Shown piece by piece: positions 1-9,781 of a stretch of DNA of 64,000 nucleotides; positions within the stretch are counted from its first letter, which is position 1; each line of letters begins with the position of its first letter. Source of the stretch: Desulfovibrio sp. JY (GTDB lineage Bacteria; Desulfobacterota; Desulfovibrionia; Desulfovibrionales; Desulfovibrionaceae). A program made the translations under genes and the position numbers. The notes below the pieces were generated by a model that was not told the DNA's origin, did not search any database, and saw only the letters and a list, made by a program, of their open reading frames with translations. Location: the NCBI GenBank assembly GCA_021730285.1, contig CP082962.1:2294001-2358000 (forward strand), given 5' to 3'.

Positions 1-756
1 ATTTGTTATTTTTAAACACGCCTCGCCACTATTGTACGTGCTCGTATCTCTTGTAAGGACAGAGTTAACACCAACCCATCCGCTCGTGTCAGTTTCAAAT
101 TCACCATTTTCCACAACATTTATGCTGGAGTAGGCGCTCTCCAGTGTCCCGTTGCTCCACACGCCAAAGCCGGCGTTGGTGATGTGCGTCGGCTCGGAAC
201 TGCCAGCCGGGGCATCATCCCAGACCGGCAAGCCGCCGACCACCCGCAGAACCTTCCCCTCTGAACCGATCCCCAGCCGTTGCGGGGCTCCGGCCTCGGG
301 GTAGTAGACGAGGTCGCCGGCCGCCGTGCCGATGCCGACAGGGATGCCGCCCGCCAGGGCCTGCTGGGCGGCATCCACGGCCTCATCCCGAGCCGCAAAC
401 GTCACATCCCTTGCCGCCTCCGAGCCGGCCTGGGCCTCGCCGGCCAGAACCGCCGATGCGGCGGCTTCATCCGCCTTGGCCGTGGCCGTGGCTGCGGCGG
501 CCGTGGCAGTGTCGGCCGCGCCGGTTGCGGTTGTCGCCGCATCGGTGACCGTGGCGATACCTTCGGAAGCGGTGGACGCCGCCACGTTGACCTCGGCGGC
601 TACCGTGTTGACCTGCCACCTCCATATTTCCAGCTGGGTGGCCATCTGGATCAGGCCGGCGAAAAAGGCCATGCAACGCGTGCGAAATCCGCTTCCTTCG
701 GTTGGGGATGCGGGGAGCGCCGTTATCTCCTGAGTGACTTGTGTAGGCTCGGCCAT
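1..756 (-). CDS. phage tail fibre or distal tail protein, 3' truncated by window edge
   Basis: Reading leftward from ATG at 756 the frame stays open for 252 codons to base 1, so the C-terminus is missing. The start overlaps the stop of the upstream gene as TAATG. Residues 1-60 include a short hydrophobic stretch. Residues 60-130 are Ala/Thr-rich with a heptad-like pattern (AADTATAAAATATAKADEAA), typical of trimeric fibre stalks. After a Gly-rich linker, the end contains NGEFETDTSGW, resembling the start of a carbohydrate-binding module of the CBM 4/9 kind. Position after the tape measure and a distal tail protein supports a host-recognition fibre. The function is inferred from composition and place. 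Confidence 0.75.
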   Translation of the reverse strand, partial: MAEPTQVTQEITALPASPTEGSGFRTRCMAFFAGLIQMATQLEIWRWQVNTVAAEVNVAASTASEGIATVTDAATTATGAADTATAAAATATAKADEAAASAVLAGEAQAGSEAARDVTFAARDEAVDAAQQALAGGIPVGIGTAAGDLVYYPEAGAPQRLGIGSEGKVLRVVGGLPVWDDAPAGSSEPTHITNAGFGVWSNGTLESAYSSINVVENGEFETDTSGWVGVNSVLTRDTSTYNSGEACLKITN

Positions 757-1661
757 TATTTAACCCCCGTTATCTTGTACGAGACCTCTTGCATGGTTGC
801 CGTCTTGATCGTCGGCTCATAAGTACGCAACAACCCATAGGCTATCATAATATCGCTGAGGCCATCGGCGTGTACCTCATTGGCGCAGAAAAAAGCTGTT
901 GGCGTGGCGCGCAACGAACGGGCAACACGCAACGCCGCGCGCAGTTGGGATGTCTCTATTTGTAGGTCACCCTCCGACCCTACAGCATAAGCGCCTTGAG
1001 AAACATATATACCGCCAAATGTATTTGTATCAAAAATTGAGTAGTCCGTTGCTGGAATCGTCGGTTCCCATTGCGCATTGCCTAAAAATTTTGACTCACC
1101 GGGTATGATCTTGCCGACATCTGTTCCATCACTCCCGCGCAACGTGATTGTCACGATGGCTGCTGTCATCATGGGTATATTTATCCATACGACGTCATTA
1201 TACTCCCTCGACGCATAGATAAATTCCTCAATGTTTTGCGGGTCACTTAGCAGTAAATCAATTGTTTCTGAGTAAACAACATCGCCAGCAGTGTTTTTGA
1301 CTTCGATATCTACGGCCTCGGCAACAAGCCCGAACATGGCAATCGCATCGCAGTAGCTGACCGCGAGCACGTAGGTCTGATCTCCATCGGCATGGGACGT
1401 CGTATTGATGTAGGGATCAAATGCCCGCCATCGGAGGGTGTAGCCGCTGGCCGACCACCAGGGGGTGGTGCCAGAGAGGCTGGATGGTGGGGAGTGGCCA
1501 GCGTTGCTAGCCAGCAGCGACGTGTAAATCTGATGCGCCACCACGCAGGTTTCGCCGACGCCATAGACCGTGTCGGCATCATAGGCGGGGGCGTCATCCT
1601 CGGGGATGCTGGAGGAGACCAGCACATTGTCGTCGACGACCAAGGGCAGGAGGGTTTTCAC
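756..1661 (-). CDS. putative phage distal tail protein
   Basis: 301 residues from a GTG start whose GTGA overlaps the stop of the tape measure gene; GGAGG lies a few bases upstream. Residues 20-70 contain a short aromatic-rich module (YGVGETCVV, NAGHSPPS, TPWW) that resembles small carbohydrate-binding modules. The C-terminal half is a mixed region of the sort seen next to tape measure genes in Mu-like phages with non-contractile tails. Coupled to the genes on both sides, it most likely forms part of the tail tip. I do not recognise a named family with certainty. Confidence 0.7.
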   Translation of the reverse strand: MKTLLPLVVDDNVLVSSSIPEDDAPAYDADTVYGVGETCVVAHQIYTSLLASNAGHSPPSSLSGTTPWWSASGYTLRWRAFDPYINTTSHADGDQTYVLAVSYCDAIAMFGLVAEAVDIEVKNTAGDVVYSETIDLLLSDPQNIEEFIYASREYNDVVWINIPMMTAAIVTITLRGSDGTDVGKIIPGESKFLGNAQWEPTIPATDYSIFDTNTFGGIYVSQGAYAVGSEGDLQIETSQLRAALRVARSLRATPTAFFCANEVHADGLSDIMIAYGLLRTYEPTIKTATMQEVSYKITGVK

Positions 1662-4600
1662 GAGGCGACCTCCACCTTGCCGTCCACCGTTACCGTGCCC
1701 TTGACGCCGACTTGCAGGCTGCCAGTGACCGCCCAATCATCCTGGCGGGCATCCATCGAGGACAATTTACGGGTCTTGATGCGGTTCCACTGGCCGGATT
1801 CGGCGCGGAACTGATCGACCTTGTCCGCCAGCCTATCCATCCGGGCGATGAGCACCGAGACCAGCTCGCCGTTGCCACGGCCGAACGCGATTTCCTCGAA
1901 CGCCTCGTTCTGGCTGGGCGTCAGCACGCGCTCGGCGTCGTTGGCGCGCACCAGCGTGTTGTCGCCCCAGGCGCTGTCCGAGACGATGACGCCGCCGGCG
2001 TCGAAACCATAGGTCGATTTGAGCGCCTGCCATTGGCTGTAGGCGGACATGGCCTGGCTGTAGAGCGACATGACGTCGGACGGGAGCGCGGCGACGGATG
2101 GCCATGTGGCCTGGGAGGACGTGACCCATTGGGACAACGCACCCGACCAGTCGACATACCCGGTGCCGGCCCCGTAATTGGTGAGGTACCACCCGACATA
2201 GGCGGCCGACGTCATGCCGCCGGAGCCGCTCAGGATCGCATCGGCAGCGCGCATGGAGTTGGTGCCGCCGTCCCAATAATCCGAGGACAGCAAGTTGCCG
2301 ACGCCGCCGGACCAGCCCACGGCCGTGGTGGCCATCTGCGCCACCAAAGAGCCATACTTGCTCCCCTGGAACGCAGCCACGGCCTGCGCCCACAGCGTGT
2401 CGTACTGGGTCTTGCGTTGCGCGACCTCGGCCTGCTTGATGGCCAGTTCGGCCTTGGCAATCTGGTCATCGGTCACGGTCTGGGCGATGTCGGACAGGCC
2501 GGACGTGCCCGACGATGCGCCCGAGGCCAGGGACGACAACGTGCTGGTCACATAGTCGCGGGCGGAGGCGTAGACCGACTCGTCGGCCGTGCTGCTTTTG
2601 ACCGCGTCCAGATAGCTGGTGGCATAGGTGCCGATGGAGCCCATGGCATCGGTGTCGCCGGACGCCGCCTTGGCCAGCTGCTCATTGTAATAGGCCAGGG
2701 CGTTGTCAGCGACCACATTGGCCGAGTCTGTCGTGTAATCCTCGCCGGTGCGGATTTTGTAAATCGTGTCGTGGATGTCGTTGACCATCGAATCCACGGC
2801 TGAGGCAATGCTTTGCAGGGATTCAATGATCTGGTCAGCAAGATCGGTTTCTCCGGCCTTGTACCTCACAAATAGGGCCTGCAACTCCTGCATGGCTGTC
2901 TGGGTAGAGCCGTTCAACGTGTCCATCAAATCCGACTGCGACTTATACAGGTCTTGCAGATCGGATTTCATGCTGTCGAGCGTGTCACTCCAATACTTAG
3001 CCAACTCGTCAATCTGGACCTGCATGAGGTCAGCGAGCAGGCTATCGTCGACGCCATCCTCGTAAGCCTGGGTCAGCTCGTCGGCAAAACCGGCGACCTT
3101 TTGCAGCGCCTCGGCCTCGGCGTCATAGCCGGCCAACGTCGCCTTGCGCGCCTCCAGGTCCCGCTGCATGGCCTCGGTCGCCTGGGTGATGGCGTCGCCG
3201 GAATCCCGGATTTGGGCGATCAACTCCGCCCATTGGGCCTTCTGGAGTGTCTGGAAAAGGGCTTCCTCGGCCGATCCCACGCTCCAATTGTAGGTTTTGG
3301 CGAGGTCGGCCAGCTCGGCCGCGTTCTCGGCCATCTGAATGGCGATGAGCGAGGAGTTGTCGTCGATGGCCGTGGCGTAGCGTTTTTGGGCGTCGCGCAG
3401 CTCCTTGGCGTAGTCCTCGGCGTGCTGGGCGATCTTGGCCGCGTATTCCAGGGCCTGCACCTCGGCGAGGCGGGCGAGATAGGCCGCGTCGTACCCGGCG
3501 GCGCGGGCGGCCGTCAGCTCCTGCTCGGCGCTGGCCAGGGTCTCGGTCAGGTCGGCCTGATAATCGAGCCCCTGTGCCTTGAGCGCCCGGACATCCAGAG
3601 CCTGATAGGCCTGATGGACGGTCGTCGCCCACGAGTCCAGGGCGTCGGAGATGGTGTTGAGGGCGTTTACCCAGCCGGCGGCATCAGCCCACTTCTCGAA
3701 ATCGTCGACCGACAGCGCCCCGTGCATGGCCGCGTCGAACCGCTGCCAGAAATTGTCGATGGTGACGCCGGACGCCCCCAGCTCCTGGAGGGACTGGTTG
3801 GCCTTGTCGGTGTAGTAGGACGCTTGCTCCTGGTAGGCCTCGACGCTGTTCAGCACGTTTTTGACGAGGTTCTGCATCAACGTCTGGAAAGCATCCTCGC
3901 CACCGACGGCGTCTTCCAACTGGCTGGCGTAGTCGGCCTGGAGTATTTTGGAGAGCTGCTGATCCGTGACCGCCAGCGCCGCCGAACCATCGTTGGCGTT
4001 GGCCGCCAGCTCGGCCAGCTGGTCGGACGTGGCCCCCATGGCGCTGGCCATGGAGAGGATAGCCTGCGATGTGCCCTCGGCGGTCTCGGTATTGATTTGC
4101 CGGATCGAGGCGATGTCGTCGGCCGTGATGCCGGCCAGGGTCTCCAGGTCGTAGCCGTAGGCCTCGGTATAGCCGCCGACCAGCTGGTAGGCGTCGGCGA
4201 GGCGTGAAAACTCGTCGACGTAGACCTCGTATCGCTCGGCAACGGCGTCGAACGCGCCCCTCAACCCCGAATTGTCCAACGCTTGAAACGCCATCACGTT
4301 GGACGTGTTGCGGATATAGCTATCCATCTGCCCGTCCGTGATGGTCATCTCGGGCATGGTCAGCCCGGCCAGCAGGTCGCCGGTCGTGATCCCGAGCACC
4401 TTGCCGAAATCATGGAGATTCTCGGCCGCTTCCTTGAGCGCGTCATTGACCGCCTTGGCGACATCGGGGTCGACCATGCCGGTGTCGACCGAAAAATTGG
4501 AGGTGGACGTGCCGCCCATGGCCGATTGCGTGGTGGTCTTGTAGAAATCCACGCCGCTCATGTTGAGCGTGCCGGCGTTGATGGCGATCTTGTAGCCGGA

Positions 4601-7600
4601 GCCGGTTTTCTCGGTTTTTTCGCTGGAGCTAAACAGGCTGGTCACCAGCCCGGCCACGGCACCGACGGCCCCAACCACGCCCAAAGTCGAGGAGAGGACG
4701 GAAGAGAGCGACGAGGCTGTGCTGGCAGCCGACGAAAAGGAGCTAGCGAAGGATTCACCGGTCGACCACATATCCGAGCCGGCGTTCCAAACGTCGCCGT
4801 ACTGCGACAGTTCTTTCCCGATGGATTTCCCGATGTCCGGAGCATCGCCGATGACAACGCCTATGTCCGAAGTGGTCGAGGCCAGGGAATCCGCAAAACT
4901 GCCCCCCGTAGCTTTGCCAATGTAATCGCCAAGGCTCTTTAAGCCCGACAACCCGCTGGAGATGCTGCCGGAAGAGCCGCTACCGGCCGATCCCGTCAGG
5001 TTGGACAGACTGATTCCGCTTCCGGTCGAGCTGGAGCTGGACGACGAGCCGAACAGACTCCCGATGTCGAGTCGCCCCACGAAATCGTTGAGCCAGCGCC
5101 GGAGCATCTCCTCGATCATAGACGCAAAGATGCTGATAGCGCGGGATTTCAGGCTCTGAAATAAGCTCTCGATGCTGGTGGTGCCATCGCCAAAACCGCG
5201 CACCATATCGCCGACGCCGCTGACAATGCTATCCACCACATTGTTTGTGGCATCGACGATCGATTGGGCGGTCTGCTCCCAGGCGGCCTGGGCCTGGGTC
5301 GCGGCGGATTTGTAGGTCCCGTAGGTGAGCGCCCATTTCGCGGACAGCACTTCGGCGAAGCTGCTCGCATACTGTTCCTGCTTTTCGAGCAGTGCCTTGT
5401 TATAGGCGTCCCACTGCTGGGCCTCGTAAATTTTATAGGCCCGCTCGTCCGTTGCATTTTGCTTGACGATGGCAAGGTGCTGTTCGATGCGCTGCTTCTC
5501 GGCGTCGAAATATTCGCTGGAGACCCCGGCGAGGTCTTCGTATGCCTGTTTTCTGGCCTCAAGCTCCTTCAAAGCCATGACCTGTTGCAGCTCGCCAAGC
5601 TGCTTCGTCTTTTCCGCCTCGTCCTGAAGGGCGTTAATCCGCTTCTTTTGGTCCGCCTCCCAGGTCTGGGCCGTGGTCATGGAGGAGGCATAGAGGGCGT
5701 TCGGGTCGCCCGACAGCCGCCCCAGCTCGCCCAGCATATTGGCCGCGTCCTGCATGGATTTCTTCCAAGCGTCAGCCTCGGCGATCTTCTTTGCGACGGC
5801 CCGGTTCTTTTCGAGTTGCTCCAGGGCGGCACGCGCGGCCTCGGTGGAGCCCTTGGCCCCGATCATCGACCTGCTTATGCTTGCCGCGGCCGAATTGTAC
5901 TGCCGGTCAATCGCTGCCAGCTTCGCACTCAGCGGGTCACCTTCAAGCTGCGCGACGAGCTGGGCATACTGATCCTGGGCCTGTATGAGGTAGGCGGACG
6001 CCTGCTCGCCGTACCGCTCGGCGGCAACGGCAGCGTTGGCTTCCGCCTTGCTCCCTTTCGTCAGGGACTTCTGGTAGTCGCCTTGCGCAATGGTCAACCC
6101 ATCATAGAGCTTGGCTCTGTCCTGGAGGGCTTTTTCCAGGCCGGTTCCTTGCAAATTCCCGCTCGAAATATCTTTGTTGACCTGCGCTATTTTCGGGACA
6201 ATGTCGGACCATGCCTTTTGCAACTTGGACAGAGCAGAGAGAGGCACGCCGGACATGAGCTTGGAAGAGTCATAGGACGGGGCAAGTCCCATCATCTTGT
6301 TAAACTCATCCTGCGAATAGCTCTTCAGGCTCGACTTTTGCCCGTTCTTAGCGATGTCCTCTATCTCACCCAATAGCGTAGTAAGCTCTTTCTGCTGCGC
6401 TGTATCCTGGCCCTTGGACTGGACAGCGTCACCTACCCCCGCCCAAAAATCCTTAACCATCATCACCGTTTTCAAGCCCGGGATAAAACGCGCAATCGCT
6501 TCGGCGGCCTTCATGACCTTTCCGGCGGATATCCCGGCCTCGTCGCCAACTTTCTTGATCTCAGCCGCCGCGCCTGCGGCATATCCCTTGATGCCCAGCA
6601 GGTAGAGGTTGACGCTTTCCTTGTTTTCACTGAGCAGGCTGTTCGTGCTGCGGATCGCTCCCGCCAACTCTTCGCTAAACGCCGTGTAAACCATGTCCTT
6701 GTACTCGGCGACGGCGTTCTTGAGGCGCTCCATTTCGGCGGCGGCGCTGGTGGCCGCTTCGGCCGCGCCGGCCCCATAGGCTTGGTGCATGGCCTCGGCC
6801 AGCTTCGGCAGGAGGTCCACGGCCAACACCTGCCCCTGTTCCAACATCTTGCCCAACTCGGAGGTGGTAACGCCCATGGCCTGGGCAGCCAGGTTAAATG
6901 CACCCGGAAGGCGTTCACCCAGCTGGCCCCGCAGCTCCTCGGCCTGGACCGTGCCCTTGGACATCATCTGTTGGAGGGATAAAAGCGCACCGCTCGTCTG
7001 GTCAGAGGTCAAATGGAGCGCCCGGGACGCCTCGGCCACGGCGGAAAATATCTTTTCTGTCTCCTGGCCTTCCAGCGCCGTGCCCTTGGAGGCGTTCTTG
7101 AGCTGGGCATAGGCTTGGCCGGTCGATAGCAACTCCAACCCCAGACGCTTGGCCTCGCTGCTCACAAACGCGAAATCGGCGGCGGCGGTCGCGGAATCGC
7201 CGCTGGCAGTCTTCAGGGAGTTGCGCAGGGCATCGAACTGCATACCCACGGCCATGATGTCGGCGGCCATATCGGCCAGCCCACGAACAGACAGGTACGA
7301 CACGATCGCTGTGCCGGCCGTCCTGGCCAGGGCCTCTAGATTGCCCAATTCTGCACCGAACTGCTGCGCCTGGCGCACCTGGGCCTTGAGGCTGTCCACC
7401 TCCTTGACCCGGGATAGTTCGCGGCGCAGGTCGGCAACCCTGGATTTTGTGGCCGTCAGGGCGGCTTCCAGGTCGCGTCCGGACGTCGCCCCGGAGCTTG
7501 CCAGCTTCTTGTATGCGGCGACGGTCTCGGCGATATCGGCCCGGATGGCATTCCCGGACCGCATGCCGAGCTTTTGATAAGCGGCTTCGAGAGTGTCGGC

Positions 7601-7789
7601 CGTGACCTTGCCCTGGCTGGCCAGCTCCTTGGTCTTGGCCATGGTCGAGGACAGGGCCGCGTCGGCTTCTTTGCCCGCACGCGTAACCGTAGCCCCCAAG
7701 CCGTCCATGGCGTCGACGATCTTTCCGACGCCCTGGACGGCCTGCTCTGGGGGCAGATCAATTATGATGCGGACCCTGTTCTCAGCCAC
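1658..7789 (-). CDS. tail tape measure protein
   Basis: 2,043 residues from a GTG start preceded by GGGCGG; it begins just after the tail chaperone extension. Residues about 150-350 match the phage tape measure N-terminal domain (for example GTVQAEELRGQLGERLPGAF). The middle is long alpha-helical, Ala/Gln-rich sequence. Around residues 870-1,010 there is a Ser/Gly-rich hydrophobic stretch, a likely membrane-active segment. The C-terminus contains a basic coiled region ending in a small beta-rich tail. The protein sets tail length and guides DNA entry; at the usual ratio of about 0.15 nm per residue it would specify a tail near 300 nm, consistent with a siphophage. I see no lysozyme or peptidase motif. 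Confidence 0.95.
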   Translation of the reverse strand: MAENRVRIIIDLPPEQAVQGVGKIVDAMDGLGATVTRAGKEADAALSSTMAKTKELASQGKVTADTLEAAYQKLGMRSGNAIRADIAETVAAYKKLASSGATSGRDLEAALTATKSRVADLRRELSRVKEVDSLKAQVRQAQQFGAELGNLEALARTAGTAIVSYLSVRGLADMAADIMAVGMQFDALRNSLKTASGDSATAAADFAFVSSEAKRLGLELLSTGQAYAQLKNASKGTALEGQETEKIFSAVAEASRALHLTSDQTSGALLSLQQMMSKGTVQAEELRGQLGERLPGAFNLAAQAMGVTTSELGKMLEQGQVLAVDLLPKLAEAMHQAYGAGAAEAATSAAAEMERLKNAVAEYKDMVYTAFSEELAGAIRSTNSLLSENKESVNLYLLGIKGYAAGAAAEIKKVGDEAGISAGKVMKAAEAIARFIPGLKTVMMVKDFWAGVGDAVQSKGQDTAQQKELTTLLGEIEDIAKNGQKSSLKSYSQDEFNKMMGLAPSYDSSKLMSGVPLSALSKLQKAWSDIVPKIAQVNKDISSGNLQGTGLEKALQDRAKLYDGLTIAQGDYQKSLTKGSKAEANAAVAAERYGEQASAYLIQAQDQYAQLVAQLEGDPLSAKLAAIDRQYNSAAASISRSMIGAKGSTEAARAALEQLEKNRAVAKKIAEADAWKKSMQDAANMLGELGRLSGDPNALYASSMTTAQTWEADQKKRINALQDEAEKTKQLGELQQVMALKELEARKQAYEDLAGVSSEYFDAEKQRIEQHLAIVKQNATDERAYKIYEAQQWDAYNKALLEKQEQYASSFAEVLSAKWALTYGTYKSAATQAQAAWEQTAQSIVDATNNVVDSIVSGVGDMVRGFGDGTTSIESLFQSLKSRAISIFASMIEEMLRRWLNDFVGRLDIGSLFGSSSSSSSTGSGISLSNLTGSAGSGSSGSISSGLSGLKSLGDYIGKATGGSFADSLASTTSDIGVVIGDAPDIGKSIGKELSQYGDVWNAGSDMWSTGESFASSFSSAASTASSLSSVLSSTLGVVGAVGAVAGLVTSLFSSSEKTEKTGSGYKIAINAGTLNMSGVDFYKTTTQSAMGGTSTSNFSVDTGMVDPDVAKAVNDALKEAAENLHDFGKVLGITTGDLLAGLTMPEMTITDGQMDSYIRNTSNVMAFQALDNSGLRGAFDAVAERYEVYVDEFSRLADAYQLVGGYTEAYGYDLETLAGITADDIASIRQINTETAEGTSQAILSMASAMGATSDQLAELAANANDGSAALAVTDQQLSKILQADYASQLEDAVGGEDAFQTLMQNLVKNVLNSVEAYQEQASYYTDKANQSLQELGASGVTIDNFWQRFDAAMHGALSVDDFEKWADAAGWVNALNTISDALDSWATTVHQAYQALDVRALKAQGLDYQADLTETLASAEQELTAARAAGYDAAYLARLAEVQALEYAAKIAQHAEDYAKELRDAQKRYATAIDDNSSLIAIQMAENAAELADLAKTYNWSVGSAEEALFQTLQKAQWAELIAQIRDSGDAITQATEAMQRDLEARKATLAGYDAEAEALQKVAGFADELTQAYEDGVDDSLLADLMQVQIDELAKYWSDTLDSMKSDLQDLYKSQSDLMDTLNGSTQTAMQELQALFVRYKAGETDLADQIIESLQSIASAVDSMVNDIHDTIYKIRTGEDYTTDSANVVADNALAYYNEQLAKAASGDTDAMGSIGTYATSYLDAVKSSTADESVYASARDYVTSTLSSLASGASSGTSGLSDIAQTVTDDQIAKAELAIKQAEVAQRKTQYDTLWAQAVAAFQGSKYGSLVAQMATTAVGWSGGVGNLLSSDYWDGGTNSMRAADAILSGSGGMTSAAYVGWYLTNYGAGTGYVDWSGALSQWVTSSQATWPSVAALPSDVMSLYSQAMSAYSQWQALKSTYGFDAGGVIVSDSAWGDNTLVRANDAERVLTPSQNEAFEEIAFGRGNGELVSVLIARMDRLADKVDQFRAESGQWNRIKTRKLSSMDARQDDWAVTGSLQVGVKGTVTVDGKVEVAS

Positions 7790-7798
7790 GTTGCCGCC

Positions 7799-8068
7799 CT
7801 AAAACAGCCTTGGTTTTTTGCTTTGGATGTAGGTTTCGAGCGCGCCCAAATCCTCCCACAGATCGAGCGGCAAACTGTCCGCCGCGAACGGGTAGCCGGC
7901 CAGCCGCAGCTGGCGCAGTCGCAGCAGCCGCAGCACATAGGGCGAGGGGCGGGAGCGATACAGCTCGCAACGCTTGCAGAAGACTGCCAGCCAGCTTCCC
8001 TTTTCGCGCTTGCATTTCTCCCGTCCCCCGTCGCAGTGTTCCAGCGTGCGCTTGATGGCCGCGATTAA
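7799..8068 (-). CDS. tail assembly chaperone extension (T part), made by -1 frameshift
   Basis: This 89-codon open frame has no ATG, GTG or TTG start at its beginning. It lies in the -1 frame relative to the upstream chaperone gene and joins it at a slippery heptamer, AAACCCT, read as A AAC CCT, immediately before that gene's TAA stop. The frame encodes a convincing protein (YPFAADSLPLDLWEDLGALE) and ends at 7,799, ten bases before the tape measure start. By analogy with lambda G/GT and Mu gp41/gp42, a 260-residue fusion would be made at low frequency and help polymerise the tail tube around the tape measure. Slippage itself is not observed here. Confidence 0.82.
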   Translation of the reverse strand, partial: LIAAIKRTLEHCDGGREKCKREKGSWLAVFCKRCELYRSRPSPYVLRLLRLRQLRLAGYPFAADSLPLDLWEDLGALETYIQSKKPRLF

Positions 8069-8580
8069 GGGTTTACGGCTGGCGTGGCCTCCGTCGCGCC
8101 CGAGGTCGAGACGGCCGGGGACGCGGCAGCGGCGTCGCCTTCGCTATCGTCAAAGGCGAAATCCGGGTCTCCCAGGTCTTCGATGACCACGTCGATGCCG
8201 TCCTGTTCCTCGTTCTTCTTGCTGGCGACCGACGCGAACATCTTCTGGCCGACGGCGCGCAGGATGTCCGGCATCTGCTTGATCATCATCGGCTTCCAGT
8301 CCTTGTAGTAGGCGGGATCGCTTTCGTCCGAGGAGATGACCGAGCCATGGACCGTGTGATCGCCCTTGCGGAAACCATTGGTGATTTCGGCGGCCAGCAT
8401 GGTCTGCTTTTTGAAGGTCTTCGCGGTGATGACGATCTTGCGGCCCTTGCGCTCGGCTGCGTTGCTCCAGGCCAGACGCTGGGCATCGGTCGGGATGTCG
8501 CAGTAGAATTCCATTTCGGTGTCGGACAGGGTGTCGTAAACCTCGACGACGTTGCGGTCGGGGAATGCTTCGCGGGGCAT
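8065..8580 (-). CDS. tail assembly chaperone (G-type)
   Basis: 171 residues with a good ribosome site (AAGGAG, 6 bases before ATG). It sits between the tail tube and tape measure genes, the standard place of tail chaperones. The N-terminal 120 residues are a compact alpha/beta domain; the last 40 are acidic and then Ala/Thr/Pro-rich, a flexible linker toward the frameshift. The final codons before TAA carry the slippery heptamer AAACCCT. Family membership is inferred from position and the frameshift architecture rather than from a recognised motif. Confidence 0.82.
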   Translation of the reverse strand: MPREAFPDRNVVEVYDTLSDTEMEFYCDIPTDAQRLAWSNAAERKGRKIVITAKTFKKQTMLAAEITNGFRKGDHTVHGSVISSDESDPAYYKDWKPMMIKQMPDILRAVGQKMFASVASKKNEEQDGIDVVIEDLGDPDFAFDDSEGDAAAASPAVSTSGATEATPAVNP

Positions 8581-8614
8581 TTGTCGCTCCTTGCTTTGGT
8601 TTGGCGGTTATTGG

Positions 8615-9775
8615 TTAGAAGTAGCAGAGGTACATTTCATCATCGCCAGTGCGCCCCTTGCAGGGGAGGTAACTCTCGGCGTAGGTGGCGATCCCTTCCC
8701 GCGCGCCATATTTCAGGTCCGAGCGCTGGGCCGCGCCGACATAAAACGCCGCGCGGTTGCCGGGGGCGGTGCCCAAATAGCCGCTGATGGCGGACTTGGT
8801 GCCGCTTTTCCAGAGGTTCCACGGGTTGTAGGTGGCGAGCTTATCCACTTCGGGGTCCAGCGACCCCGACGGATCGCGGCCGGAGATGTACAGGCCGATC
8901 AGGCCCTCGCTTGCGTTGATGTCATTGCGCTTGCTGACCTTGGCTCCCAGGTCCAATTTCAGGGCCGTACAGACCGGAGTGTACGAGCCGATCTTGACGC
9001 CCATCCCCATGGCCTGGACGCCGACCAGTTCGGTCAACGTCGGGGCCGGCAGCACCGAATCCACCGGGTCGGCCCACAAGCCGGACAACTTGAAGTCGAT
9101 GAGGGCGATTTTCCCCACCTCGGCCGTCAGCGACCACGTGCCGACGATGCCCACCAGCTTGTGCAGGATGGAATCCTTCCAGAAGTAGGTCGTATCCGAC
9201 TTCTGGGCCGAGGGACCGGCCGTCACGGGCTGGTACAGCAAGGCCTTGGTCACGTCGGTCACATTGCCCGTGACGGCGGATTCGCCGCCGGTAATGACCT
9301 CGGGGGCTTCAAACGTGCCGGTGGTGGGGATGACCACGAGGATGGTGTCGCGTTCGAGGTACTCGATGACCCCGGTGGCGGCGGACGTGCCGCCGGTGAC
9401 GACCTCCCCGGCCTGGAACGCGGCGGCCTCGTTGAGTGTCAGGCGCACCGCATCCCGGCGCTGCATGCCGGAACAGCGCAGCAAACAGTCGTAATCCGGC
9501 GGCAGCGGCGTGATGCCGTCCACGTCCATGCCGCCGCCCCGCATCTCGACCTGGAGGGACAGGTCCAGATACTTGGCCCCGATAATGGAGCCGGTCTTGC
9601 TGTACGTGGTGCTGATGGTATCGCGGTCGGTCTTGTCCGCATTGGGGGTCACCTCCGCCCCCTTGTTGATGAGGATGCCGTTGGCGGCCGGGGTCGGCCC
9701 GGCATCCAAGGCGTAGGTTTCCTCCAGTTTGGACAGGACGGCCGAGACGTCGGCACGTTGGGTTTCGACGGGCAT
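8615..9775 (-). CDS. phage major tail tube protein
   Basis: 386 residues; ribosome site GGAG lies 9 bases before the ATG at 9,775. The protein is beta-rich with many Gly/Thr/Asp residues and repeated short motifs (TGGTSAATGVIEYL, TGGESAVTGNVTDV) that suggest an inserted Ig-like or repeat module around residues 125-175. It follows the gp37-like connector gene and precedes the chaperones, which is where tube proteins of non-contractile tails are encoded. A Mu myophage would have a sheath (gp39) here; none is present. Confidence 0.8.
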   Translation of the reverse strand: MPVETQRADVSAVLSKLEETYALDAGPTPAANGILINKGAEVTPNADKTDRDTISTTYSKTGSIIGAKYLDLSLQVEMRGGGMDVDGITPLPPDYDCLLRCSGMQRRDAVRLTLNEAAAFQAGEVVTGGTSAATGVIEYLERDTILVVIPTTGTFEAPEVITGGESAVTGNVTDVTKALLYQPVTAGPSAQKSDTTYFWKDSILHKLVGIVGTWSLTAEVGKIALIDFKLSGLWADPVDSVLPAPTLTELVGVQAMGMGVKIGSYTPVCTALKLDLGAKVSKRNDINASEGLIGLYISGRDPSGSLDPEVDKLATYNPWNLWKSGTKSAISGYLGTAPGNRAAFYVGAAQRSDLKYGAREGIATYAESYLPCKGRTGDDEMYLCYF

Positions 9776-9781
9776 GGTGGT

